A stretch of DNA of 64,000 nt. It comes from JBGPHT01 sp041484525. Its GTDB lineage: Bacteria > Acidobacteriota > Terriglobia > Bryobacterales > Bryobacteraceae. The notes beneath the pieces are model-generated. The model did no database searches. It was not told where the DNA came from and saw nothing but the letters and a program-made list of their open reading frames with translations. The stretch spans positions 1 to 64,000 of the forward strand of contig JBGPHT010000019.1 in NCBI GenBank assembly GCA_041484525.1, read 5' to 3'. How positions within the stretch are numbered: position 1 is the stretch's first letter; each line of letters starts with the position of its first letter. Both the position numbers and the translations under genes were made by a program. Positions 34,620 to 43,553 of this stretch are shown here, piece by piece.

Positions 34620-34855
34620 AGAGCACGCCGCAAACTAAGCCGAAGGCGAAACGAGCAAACGGACTTCGATCTGAGTATCGTTTCGATTACTCAAAGGCCA
34701 AGCCGAACCGATTCGCCGAGCGGACGCCGCCGGGATCGGTCGCCATACTGCTGGACCCGGACGTCGCAAGGGTGTTCAAGAACGCGGAGTCCGTCAACAC
34801 GGTCCTGCGTGCGTTAATGGTGACCATGCCAGGTCGCCGTGCGCCGGCGGAGTGA
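34616..34855 (+). CDS. brnA: BrnA-like antitoxin
   Basis: A 79-residue protein from ATG 34616, overlapping the brnT stop (ATGA). The first third is basic; then YRFDYSKAKPNRFAERT and VAILLDPDVARVFKNAESVN are the typical BrnA/CopG-like stretch in which the linear segment wraps the toxin and the C-terminal part gives a ribbon-helix-helix dimer. It would bind BrnT and repress the brnTA promoter. The pair looks intact. Confidence 0.85.
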   Translation: MKSTPQTKPKAKRANGLRSEYRFDYSKAKPNRFAERTPPGSVAILLDPDVARVFKNAESVNTVLRALMVTMPGRRAPAE

Positions 34856-34866
34856 CCCCGCCCTCT

Positions 34867-37042
34867 TCACCTTTGCGGATCGAGCATCCAGATCTGCGAC
34901 GAGAGGTCAACCGAGTTCGATGTCGCCAACAGCCGGCCGTTCGGAGAAACATCGAACGGATTGTTCGACCCGCTGAATTGAATGCCGCGTATAGGTTTGG
35001 CCGCGCCACCCTCCGGCAGCACCGTGGAGATTTGTTGCGCGCCGGCCGGCGCCGTCGTCAGAAACCCGAGTTGTTTGCCATCCGGCCACCACACGGGCCA
35101 ACTGCCGGTCTCCGACACACGCCGGATATTCGTGCCGTCGGCCTGAGCTACGAATACTCCACCGTTGAAACCACGGCTTTGACTGAACGCGATCCAGCGG
35201 CCGTCCGGAGACCAGCGCGGCAGCGTCGAGTCGGAATCGATCGTCCGTCTGCTCTCGCCGCCCTCCACCGGAGCCACGTACACCCGCGTCTTGCCTTTCT
35301 CGGTGCGGGCAAAGGCCAGAAGACGACCGTCCGGGGAGATGTCACCGTATTGGTCGTCCTCGTCGCGAAGCGGTGTCAATGCGACGGCCGGCCCCCCGGT
35401 TCGCGGCACACGCCAGATCCGGCCGGCGCCGGGGCTCCAGGTGTGATAGATGACCGAAGCGCCATCGGCGGTGAAGCGGGGATAGATTTCCGGCACTGAT
35501 CCGGACGTCAGCCGCTGCGCCGTGCCCCCCGAGAGGGGAGCGATCCAAATGTGCCACGAGCCGTCCATTTCAGCGCGGCTGAACGCCACATCCCGCCCGT
35601 CCGGGGAGAAGGTGGGGGCCCAAATATAGAATGAGTGCTCCAGCAATTCGCGAGTCTTGCCGGTGGCGAGTTCGTGGACGAGCAGCATACAGCGGAAGCG
35701 AGCGTTGGCGAACGCGATTCTGCCGTCGCGCGCCACACTGGGAGATTCGTCCGGCCCCGGTCCGGTTGTCAATTGAACCAGCCTGCCGCCGTCGAGCGGC
35801 TGCATCCACAAGTTCGTAGCACCCTGACGATTGGATTGATGAATGACGGCGCGGCCGCCGGAAGCGAACACCGGCTGGTTGCTATAGATCCCCGGCGGAT
35901 CGTTCGACAGCCGCCGCGCCGCGCCGCCGTTCACCGGTACCAGCCAGAGTTCCCCGGCAATGCCTCCGGCGCTCCGCACCACCACCACTGCGGGTGGCTG
36001 GCCGCCTTGTGTGCTGCGGGGCTCGGCCGGCAATGCCTCCGGCGCTCCGCACCACCACCACTTGCGTGCCGTCCGGTGACCACGCCGGCGACCGAAAGAA
36101 TGGGTAGTCTCCGTCACTCCGCATGATCGTCCGCACGTCGGTCCCGTCGGCGGCCGCGGTGGCGAGGTTGTCCGCCACCCCGGGCTTGCGCGATACGAAT
36201 ACCAGCCGGGCGCCGTCGGGCGACCACGCGCCATCCATCGCATCGGCCAGCAGACGCACCGATTGGCCGCCCAGAGTTGGCACCCCCCAGATCTCCGGCG
36301 ATGCCGCGTCGCCGCCGCCCCGCGTGAAAACGATATGCTCGCCGTCGGGTGAAAAGCGCGGACCCACCTCGCGCGCCTCGGTGTTCGTCAATCGGACGCG
36401 GTCGCCGCCCGCCACACGGCTCACAAAAAGGTCCCGCTGCCCTCCATCGTCGGCGACGGAAGCGATCATCTTCCCGTCCGGCGAAAGCGCCGGGTCGAAG
36501 GCCATCTTTTCAGCCGTGACGAGCATCGTGAGCCTTCCGCCTGGACGATCTCCCGCGCCCTGTCGGGTTGTATTCGAAGCACGATGCAGGTATCCCCAAA
36601 CCAAGGCGATGACCGCCACCGGCAGCGAGAGCAGGATGCCGGCCCTCAGGAAACTGGCGCGCCGGCTGATTCCCCGTTGAGCGACCACAGGAACCGGCGA
36701 CGACATCGAGGAAGCAAGCCTTCCAGAATCGGAATCCTCTTTCAACTCTTCGAGTGCAACCTTGATGTCTTCCATGTGTTGCAGACGCCGCGTGGGGTTC
36801 TGGCGCAGACAGAGACCAATGATTCGCTCCACCTCCCGCGGCAGCCCGTCCACGATCTGAGTGGCAGGCTTCGGCTCCTGGTTGATGACGGACGCCAGCG
36901 TCGACAGTTTCGTCTCGCCGGAGAAAGCCGGCTGGCCGGTGATCATCTCATAGAGCAGCGCGCCGAACGAGAAGATGTCCGACCGCGAATCGAGCTTGAG
37001 GCCTTGGGCCTGCTCGGGAGACATGGGGCTCATTGAAAACAC
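34867..37042 (-). pseudogene. Remnant of a Ser/Thr kinase-propeller gene, 5' truncated and frame-broken
   Basis: Two frames on the reverse strand (35882-37042 and 34867-36243) together give the C-terminal part of a protein like that at 2185. The kinase is cut so that it begins at MSPEQAQGLKLDSRSDIFSFG; the Gly loop, ATP lysine, catalytic loop and DFG are absent. A membrane segment (about 135-155 of the fragment) and a SPDG propeller follow. The propeller frame is broken by a 36-bp direct repeat at 35954-35989 and 36027-36062, 73 bp apart; deleting one repeat and the 37-bp spacer restores ...QVVVVRSAGGIAG-ELWLVPVNGG. The truncation point near 37030 abuts the recombinase region. Confidence 0.85.
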
Positions 37043-37227
37043 GTAACTTGTTGATTTTCGGATGGTCTAAAGAGTCCAGCAAGCCTCAAAGATCGCCCTA
37101 CACACACGTAATCACACACGCGGCGGCCAGTCGACAGCCAACTCCAGCCTGCGAATCTCAGGTGTCGCTGCGATGTCGCCAAATTCGGTGTCGCGACGCA
37201 GACCAGCGTTCAGCCGAACCAAGTTCG

Positions 37228-37243
37228 AGGAGCTTGAGCTCCT
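37228..37243 (+). promoter_or_regulatory. Inverted repeat covering the recombinase Shine-Dalgarno
   Basis: AGGAGCT (37228-37234) and AGCTCCT (37237-37243) form a 7-bp perfect inverted repeat, 2 nt before the ATG. The AGGAG is the natural ribosome-binding site and would be locked in the hairpin, so translation of the recombinase should be low. Confidence 0.5.
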
Positions 37244-37245
37244 AA

Positions 37246-38209
37246 ATGAAGAACCTAGTTGTTGCGGAAAGGTTGGCTGAGTGGCAGCGATTGAAGGGGC
37301 TCGTGCTCGACAGCGTCTCTTCGCCGATTACTCGCAGGATGTATGACATGGCGCTGGATGAGTTCATGGCTTGGTTCCAGCAAGAGGCGAGGCCCGGCTT
37401 TACCAAAGCGGCGGTCAGCGCCTGGCGCGCGTCACTGGAGGCCCGCGGCCTTGGCTCGTCGTCGATCAGTGTCCGTCTGTCAGCCATCCGCAAACTGGCC
37501 GTTGAGGCAGCCGACAACGGCCTACTCCCGCCTGAGGTGGCCGCCGGTATCGTTCGTGTGAAGGGTGTGAAGACGAGGGGAGTCCGGGTTGGGAACTGGC
37601 TGTCGTTGCGGCAGGCCCAGAATCTCCTGAGCGCACCGGATGTCGCCACAGTGAAGGGACGGCGGGATCGCGCCATCCTGGCCATACTTCTCGGCTGCGG
37701 CCTCCGACGATCAGAAGTGGCAGTCCTCACCTTCGCCCACATCCAACAACGCGATGGCCGCTGGTGCATCGTCGATCTCGTTGGTAAACACGGCCGGGTC
37801 CGCACGGTGCCGATGCCGACGTGGGTAAAGGTGGCGATTGATGCGTGGAACTCCGCGGCGAGGCTAGTGGATGGTTATGTTTTCCGAGCGAGTGAACCGT
37901 GCTGACCGGGTCGGGGGTAAATGTTTGGGCGAGAAGGTAGTATGGCAAATGCTCCAGCAATACGCGGAAGCCATCGGCGTTCCCGGCATCGCGCCCCATG
38001 ACCTGAGGCGCACTTGCGCCAAGCTCTGTCGAACAGCGGGCGGAGAACTTGAACAGATCCAATTGCTTCTCGGGCACGCGTCGATCCAAACCACAGAAAG
38101 GTACCCGGCCGCACGCGGGCAACGGGTTGGTCTCGCGAACGTGTCCAACGCGCGGAGCGGGAAGACGAAAAGGCGCTCGAAATCGACGAAGCCGCGGTCC
38201 ATCACGTAG
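37246..38209 (+). pseudogene. Tyrosine recombinase/integrase, frameshifted
   Basis: The first frame (37246-37905, 219 residues) contains the core-binding domain (RRMYDMALDEFMAWF) and the start of the catalytic domain with the first arginine in GLRRSEVAVL. The second frame (37871-38209) supplies HDLRRT, the GHASIQTT region and the tyrosine in TERY (codon 38102-38104). Removing one base near 37885-37890 joins them, giving all Arg-His-x-x-Arg-His-Tyr residues. After the tyrosine the sequence runs straight into an IS4 fragment, so the normal C-terminus is lost. A mobile-element integrase of this type probably caused the truncation of the neighbouring kinase gene. Confidence 0.8.
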
Positions 38210-38272
38210 AATGCACCGGCTTCCCGCAGAATCTGGTCGAGGAAGTTGACGTCGTGCACTTTGCCGCTCGAC
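38105..38272 (-). pseudogene. IS4-family transposase fragment (reverse strand)
   Basis: The reverse strand from 38272 down encodes SGKVHDVNFLDQIL, then GAFYVMDRGFVDFERLF, the DDE-region signature of IS4-family transposases (VHDVN, DRGxxDFxRL). It begins right next to the recombinase tyrosine codon and is cut at both ends. No terminal inverted repeats are seen. Confidence 0.7.
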
Positions 38273-38394
38273 CGCCGCTACTCACATCCCGACAAGACCG
38301 CCGGCGTCTGCTCCGATCACATTGTCATTCTCACCGCCATCGACTCCGTCAAACTGTACCCGAACCCATGCAGCGCCGACCAACCTCACTGATC
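38273..38394 (+). pseudogene. IS4-family transposase fragment (forward strand)
   Basis: In the opposite orientation to the piece before it, RRYSHPDKTAGVCSDHIVIL and TAIDSVKLYPNPC correspond to the region downstream of the DRG motif in the same family ('DKSTGLRCDQTI.LTG..S..YP'). A stop follows at 38392. The head-to-head arrangement shows that one half has been inverted. Confidence 0.6.
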
Positions 38395-38651
38395 CAGTTC
38401 GCAACTGAGACGTTAAGCATAGGAGTGTGACCTCTCATCAGAACCTTCCTTGGGTTATCTAGCTTGGCCTTATTCATCGCGACCGACTTGCCGCCAAAAG
38501 TTCGCGCAGCGAAGTGGGCCATATGACGCTATAGTCCGGGTGAGCGATTCGACACAAGTCGAATGAGCTGAATCACATCACGGCACAGAATCACATGCGC
38601 GAGTGGCAGGAGGGGTGCTTGGAGTAGCAGCAAGAGCCTGCGAGGTGGAAG
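38395..38651. other. Intergenic region upstream of ppsA
   Basis: No gene found. An inverted repeat ATTCGAC-ACAA-GTCGAAT lies near 38549-38566 and may be an operator for ppsA. The region forms the boundary between the scar with mobile-element debris and the dormancy-type island. Confidence 0.4.
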
Positions 38652-41066
38652 ATGGCAGATTTCACGCTTGATTTCGGAAAGATCGGAATGGCCGATGTAG
38701 CTCGTGTCGGCGGCAAGAACGCTTCGCTCGGACAACTTTTTAATAGCTTGAAACCGCAAGGCGTTGGAGTTCTTGACGGATTTGCGATCACAGCCGACGC
38801 CTACTGGCGACTGCTGGACGAGGGCGGCTTGCGAGCCAGAATCGAGGCGCTCTTTCAGACGTTCGATCCCGAGGACATGCAGCAACTCGCCGAGCGTGGG
38901 CACGCGGCTCGTGCAGCGATCCTCGAAACGCCTCTCCCGGCCGAATTGAGCCAAGCGATCATTGATGGCTATCGCCGTTTGACGGATAGAGTGGGCCACG
39001 ATACTGAGCTTGCTGTTCGCTCGTCGGCAACTGCCGAAGATCTGCCGGAAGCATCGTTTGCCGGAGCTGCCGAAACGTTTTTGAATGTGCGTGGGACCGA
39101 GAATCTCGTGCGAGCCGTGCATCAATGCTTCGCATCTCTGTTCACCGACCGCGCGATCAGTTACCGCGCAAGGCTCGGCTATCCGCAGGTGAAGGTGGCG
39201 TTGAGTGTTGGTGTCATGCCAATGGTTCGCTCCGATACGGCAAGTTCGGGTGTGATCTTCACGCTTGACACCGAGTCGGGTTTCCGCGACGTCGTCACCG
39301 TAACGTCCTCGTACGGGCTCGGTGAATTTGTCGTACAAGGTGTGGTGACACCGGACGAATGGCTGGTGTTCAAGCCTACACTGCGGCAAGGCCACGACGC
39401 CATCGTGAGCCGGCGGTTGGGATCCAAGGAAGTCCGGCTCGTTTACGCCCAGGGGACGCGCACCACACGAAGTGAAGCTACACCGCCAGAAGACCGGCGG
39501 CGATTCTCACTTCGGGATGACGAGGTTCTGACGCTTGCCAGTTGGGCGTGCCTGATCGAGAATCACTACTCCCAGCTTGCAGGGCACGCACTGCCCATGG
39601 ATATCGAGTGGGCCAAGGATGGGATTACGGGCGAGCTATATATATTGCAGGCGCGGCCCGAGACTGTTCACTCAGTTAAGCCGAGAACGGCAACGGCGGC
39701 TGTCTACCGGCTCAACGGCGAAACGGGCGCGCCCCTGATTGCCGGTCAGGCAGTCGGCGAGAAGATCGGCGCGGGGCCGGTCCGAGTCGTCCGGGGCGTG
39801 GCTGAACTCGCCGCCGTCCGTGACGGAGATGTTTTGGTTGCGCCGAATACCGATCCCGATTGGGAGCCGGCGATGCGCCGGGTAGCTGCAATCGTCACCG
39901 ATCAGGGCGGGCGCACCGCCCACGCGGCTATCGTTTCACGGGAGTTCGGAATCCCCTGCATCGTAGGCACGGGAAACGCGACCGCGATGCTCACAACGGG
40001 GCAGGAGGTGACCGTCTCCTGCTCCGAGGGATCGGAAGGACATGTCTATTCCGGCCGAGTCCCCTTTGCTGTCGACCAGATCGACGCGGCGTCGGTTCCC
40101 GAAACGCGAACCAGGATCATGCTCACTGTGGGCGATCCCGGTCAGGCCTTCAAGTTCGCATTGATTCCGAATGCCGGTGTCGGACTGGCGCGTACTGAAT
40201 TCATCATTACCAATCACATAGGCATCCATCCGATGGCCTTGTGCCGCTTTCCGAATCTTCAGGATCGAGAGGCTGTCGACGAGATCCGGAGGCGACTCGG
40301 GGGCGAAGACGCCCGTGAGTTCTTTGTGCGCCGGTTCAGCGAAGGGGTCGCGCGGATTGCCGCGGCCTTCTATCCGAATCCGGTCATCGTGAGAACCAGC
40401 GATTTCAAAACCAACGAGTACGCCCGTCTGATCGGGGGAAAGGAGTTCGAACCAATCGAGGAGAACCCGATGCTCGGATACCGGGGGGCTTCGCGATATT
40501 ATCATCCAGGCTATGCGGAAGGATTCGCTTTGGAATGCGCTGCGATTGCACGCGTGCGCAAGGGCATGGGGCTTACCAATGTTGTGGTCATGATACCGTT
40601 CTGCCGCACGGTGGAGGAAGGCCGAAAAGTCATTGAAACGATGTGTATCAATGGCCTTGCGCAACGTGAGAACGGGCTGCACGTCTATGCAATGTGCGAA
40701 TTGCCTTCGAACGTCGTGCTTGCTCGAGAGTTTCTGGAGGTGTTCGATGGGTATTCGATCGGTTCCAACGATCTCACCCAGCTCACGCTCGGCCTGGACC
40801 GCGATTCAGCCACTGTCGCACGACTGTTCGACGAGAACAACCCAGCCGTCCGCCGTCTAATCGCAGACGCCATTATGGCCGCGCATCGCGCGGGAAAGCC
40901 GATCGGCATCTGCGGCCAAGCGCCGTCGGACTTCCCAGAATTCGCCGAATGGCTGACGGAACAGGGAATCGATTCGATTTCCCTGAACCCGGATACTGCG
41001 ATCAAGACTGCATTGTCAATTGCCCGAGCCGAAGCCCGGCTCGTGAGCGCGGCCACTCATCGGTGA
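38652..41066 (+). CDS. ppsA: Phosphoenolpyruvate synthase (pyruvate, water dikinase)
   Basis: An 804-residue three-domain enzyme. The N-terminal ATP-binding domain contains GGKNASLGQLF (about residues 21-31) and RSSATAEDLPEASFAGAAET (about 118-137). The phosphohistidine domain has GGRTAHAAIVSREFGIP with the catalytic His near residue 424, and the C-terminal TIM barrel has the pyruvate-site GSNDLTQLTLGLDRDS. It converts pyruvate, ATP and water to PEP, AMP and phosphate for gluconeogenesis. It is followed after 12 nt by an MBL hydrolase and lies at the left end of a stress-gene island, consistent with a shift to gluconeogenesis in non-growing cells. Confidence 0.95.
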   Translation: MADFTLDFGKIGMADVARVGGKNASLGQLFNSLKPQGVGVLDGFAITADAYWRLLDEGGLRARIEALFQTFDPEDMQQLAERGHAARAAILETPLPAELSQAIIDGYRRLTDRVGHDTELAVRSSATAEDLPEASFAGAAETFLNVRGTENLVRAVHQCFASLFTDRAISYRARLGYPQVKVALSVGVMPMVRSDTASSGVIFTLDTESGFRDVVTVTSSYGLGEFVVQGVVTPDEWLVFKPTLRQGHDAIVSRRLGSKEVRLVYAQGTRTTRSEATPPEDRRRFSLRDDEVLTLASWACLIENHYSQLAGHALPMDIEWAKDGITGELYILQARPETVHSVKPRTATAAVYRLNGETGAPLIAGQAVGEKIGAGPVRVVRGVAELAAVRDGDVLVAPNTDPDWEPAMRRVAAIVTDQGGRTAHAAIVSREFGIPCIVGTGNATAMLTTGQEVTVSCSEGSEGHVYSGRVPFAVDQIDAASVPETRTRIMLTVGDPGQAFKFALIPNAGVGLARTEFIITNHIGIHPMALCRFPNLQDREAVDEIRRRLGGEDAREFFVRRFSEGVARIAAAFYPNPVIVRTSDFKTNEYARLIGGKEFEPIEENPMLGYRGASRYYHPGYAEGFALECAAIARVRKGMGLTNVVVMIPFCRTVEEGRKVIETMCINGLAQRENGLHVYAMCELPSNVVLAREFLEVFDGYSIGSNDLTQLTLGLDRDSATVARLFDENNPAVRRLIADAIMAAHRAGKPIGICGQAPSDFPEFAEWLTEQGIDSISLNPDTAIKTALSIARAEARLVSAATHR

Positions 41067-41078
41067 TTCCAGCCGCTT

Positions 41079-41804
41079 GTGAAGCTGACCTTTCTGGGAA
41101 CCCGCGGCGAAATTGAGGCGCGCACCTCCCTGCACAGGATGCACACCTCGCTATTAGTGTCGTGGCGCGGCTCGAACGTCATGATTGATTGCGGCGCTGA
41201 TTGGGCAGCACGCATTGCAAAATTAACTCCAACGGCGATCGTGATCACTCACGCACATCCAGACCATGCCGGAGGACTGAAGAAAGGCGTAGCCTGCCCT
41301 GTTTTTGCCACTCGAGAAAGCTGGAACACCATGCGGCCTGGGCCGATTCCAGAGCGGGTGGTTGTCCAGACCCGACAGCCTTTCACTCTTCACGGCATTC
41401 GATTCGAGGCGTTCCCGATTGAACACTCAATTCGGGCGCCGGCCGTTGGATACCGGATCACCGCCGGCCGCGCAACGCTGTTCTACGCTCCTGATATCGC
41501 GAGTATTCCCGATCGACGAGAGGCGCTTGCGGGCATACAGCTCTATGTAGGCGATGGAGCTTCGATTGCCCGCCCGATTCTGCGCAAGCGCGGTAGTACT
41601 GTCATCGGTCACGCTTCGATTCGAATGCAGTTGGGCTGGTGCCACGACGAAGGTGTTCGCGCGGCGGTCTTTACACACTGCGGGACCCAAATTGTTTCGG
41701 GCGTTGACCGTGTTATGAACGAAAAAGTAATGAGCCTCGGCCAGCAACTCGGCGTTGCCACCCGGATTGCGTTCGACGGTTTGAAACTTCTTCTGCCGTC
41801 GTGA
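41079..41804 (+). CDS. MBL-fold metallohydrolase
   Basis: A 241-residue beta-lactamase-fold protein starting GTG 41079. The first strand LTFLGTRGEIEA, metal motif HAHPDHAGG (about residues 65-73), later VGDGAS and GHASIRMQLGW and HCGTQ give a complete but short two-metal site. The LGTRG start resembles RNase Z and the phosphodiesterase group, so a nucleotide or RNA phosphodiester substrate is possible; this is inference. Twelve nt after ppsA, so probably in its operon. Confidence 0.85.
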   Translation: MKLTFLGTRGEIEARTSLHRMHTSLLVSWRGSNVMIDCGADWAARIAKLTPTAIVITHAHPDHAGGLKKGVACPVFATRESWNTMRPGPIPERVVVQTRQPFTLHGIRFEAFPIEHSIRAPAVGYRITAGRATLFYAPDIASIPDRREALAGIQLYVGDGASIARPILRKRGSTVIGHASIRMQLGWCHDEGVRAAVFTHCGTQIVSGVDRVMNEKVMSLGQQLGVATRIAFDGLKLLLPS

Positions 41805-42053
41805 GGCTCACCGCCGAACACTCACGGTGGTCTCTGACCGATCGACCGGCCAACCACAGAGGATCGCTAACTGGAGCACATCTGCTTCAGCCTTGCGGCC
41901 GCGCTCAATCGGGATTCCATCGCGATCGCGCCAAGGTGGACAATCTCAGGCAAATCTACCGGAGTTCGCACTGGCGGAGACTGGCTCGCAGAAGATCGAA
42001 CAAAGCAACGGAGACCAGGCCGGATGTTGGCTCAAGCTCGTCAATCGAGTTGG
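41805..42053. other. Intergenic region between convergent genes
   Basis: About 250 bp with several short frames, none with a recognisable motif. No U-tract hairpin was found. Confidence 0.4.
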
Positions 42054-42716
42054 TCAGGATACATCCAGCCGGCAGCTCTGGTCGAGCAGGGACTTTACTT
42101 CGGCGTCGGTGACTTGTGGAAACTCGCTGTACCACTCGCCGACAGCGTAGAACCATTCGGGTGTCGCCAGGCAAACACACTCGTCGACCTCCGCGCGCAA
42201 CATCTCGACAGCCCGGATCGAGCCCACTGGAACCGCAAGTACAACCTTCTTTGGGGACCGCGTTCTTGCGAACCGCACGGCGGCGAGCATCGTCGAGCCC
42301 GTTGCCAGCCCGTCGTCGACAAGGATGACGATCCGGTCTTTCAGGTCCAATGGTGGGCGGCCGCTGCGGTAGATGCGTTCGCGACGTTCTACTTCCGCAT
42401 GCTCCCTTTGCGTAATGCTGTCGATAGCGTGGGCGGAAAGAGCGAGATCGCGAATAATCTCCTCATTCAAGACGCTGCTCCCGTCTGCGGCGATTGCCCC
42501 AATGGCCAACTCGGGTTGCATTGGAGCGCCTAATTTTCGGACCACCAGAACATCCAACGGTGCGTCGAGAGTGCTAGCCACCTCTGATGCGACCGGAAGC
42601 CCACCGCGCGCCAGCCCCAGGACCAGCACATCGCGCTCAGACTTGTAATGGCCGAGTTCGGCGGCCAGCAGGCGACCCGCCTCGGATCGATCTCGGTATG
42701 GAAGAACCGGTTTCAT
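42054..42716 (-). CDS. Type I phosphoribosyltransferase-domain protein
   Basis: A 220-residue PRTase with the PRPP-binding loop VILVDDGLATGSTML (about residues 129-143) and an early RGGLPVASEVA loop. The length and sequence match the stand-alone group related to M. tuberculosis Rv0571c (and the N-part of Rv2030c). Its substrate is unknown; it lacks the marks of the salvage enzymes Apt, Hpt or PyrE. Divergent from the HPF gene, from which it is separated by 219 bp. The Rv0571c resemblance places it among the dormancy-type genes. Confidence 0.85.
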   Translation of the reverse strand: MKPVLPYRDRSEAGRLLAAELGHYKSERDVLVLGLARGGLPVASEVASTLDAPLDVLVVRKLGAPMQPELAIGAIAADGSSVLNEEIIRDLALSAHAIDSITQREHAEVERRERIYRSGRPPLDLKDRIVILVDDGLATGSTMLAAVRFARTRSPKKVVLAVPVGSIRAVEMLRAEVDECVCLATPEWFYAVGEWYSEFPQVTDAEVKSLLDQSCRLDVS

Positions 42717-42935
42717 GGAACCTTCCTTAACAGAACAATGCTTTTACCTATTGGTCAGCAAGTCGGACACCAATTCTCGCCAGATCCTTCGCGCTCCGGG
42801 TGAAAAGATGAACGCAGGCGCTGGCGCGCGACGCCGCCTGCGCCATTTCACGCAACTTGCCCTTACGCTTTGCATGCCAGAACCGGCAATTGCGGCGCTT
42901 GCCTTGCAGGAGATTAACCCAAGGGAGGGAAACCC

Positions 42936-43553
42936 ATGATTCTTCCGCTCCAAATCACGTTTCGCAATATGGATTCTTCTGAACCAGTCGAGCGCATCAT
43001 AAGTGAAGAGGTGGCGAAACTGGAGACATTTTATAGCCGGGTTATAAGCTGCCGCGTCATGGTTGAGATGCCGGAGCACCATCATAAGGCAGGCAGCCTC
43101 TATCACATCCGCATCGACATGAAAGTTCCGCATGGCGAGCTCGTCGTCGAGCGGGAGCCTGGGCTGCATGGCACGGCGCAAGACATCGATGAGGAGAAAG
43201 CCACAAAACATCTCGAAGCGCATGCGCCACACAAAGACCTGTTCCTTGCGATCCGGGACGCCTTCCAAAAGGCGGGCCGGCAGCTTCAGGACTACGCGCG
43301 GCGGCAACGTGGCGACACGAAGCGTCATGCTCCGGCGAACGCCGGCAGAGTCACCCGGCTCGTTCCCGATGAAAATTGCGGTTTCTTAGAGACTCCAGAC
43401 CAGCGTGAAGTCTATTTCCATCGCAACGCTGTGCTCCAAAAAGCCTTTGACCGTCTCAAGGTTGGAGACGAAGTGCGCTTCGCCGAAGAGATAGGCGAAC
43501 AAGGGCCTCAGGCAAGCTCGGTGAGACTTGTGCGCAAACATCGGGCTGCTTGA
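42936..43553 (+). CDS. HPF/RaiA ribosome hibernation factor with C-terminal cold-shock domain
   Basis: A 205-residue fusion. Residues 1-105 form the HPF/sigma-54-modulation domain (LQITFRNMDSSEPVERIISE, then SLYHIRIDMKVPHGELVV), which sits in the decoding centre and silences 70S ribosomes. Residues 138-200 form a cold-shock-like OB fold (GRVTRLVPDENCGFLETPD, then VYFHRNAV) that may bind RNA. The fusion replaces the dimerisation tail of long HPF. ATG 42936 follows GGGAGGG. It abuts the convergent M50 gene without a gap. It would park ribosomes when energy falls. Confidence 0.9.
   Translation: MILPLQITFRNMDSSEPVERIISEEVAKLETFYSRVISCRVMVEMPEHHHKAGSLYHIRIDMKVPHGELVVEREPGLHGTAQDIDEEKATKHLEAHAPHKDLFLAIRDAFQKAGRQLQDYARRQRGDTKRHAPANAGRVTRLVPDENCGFLETPDQREVYFHRNAVLQKAFDRLKVGDEVRFAEEIGEQGPQASSVRLVRKHRAA

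Noticed and set aside
38529..39395. Reverse frame of 288 residues opposite ppsA
   Set aside because: Antisense of the ATP-binding domain of ppsA; no protein-like features.
41805..42112. Small frame after the MBL gene
   Set aside because: No motif and overlapping the certain PRTase gene on the other strand.
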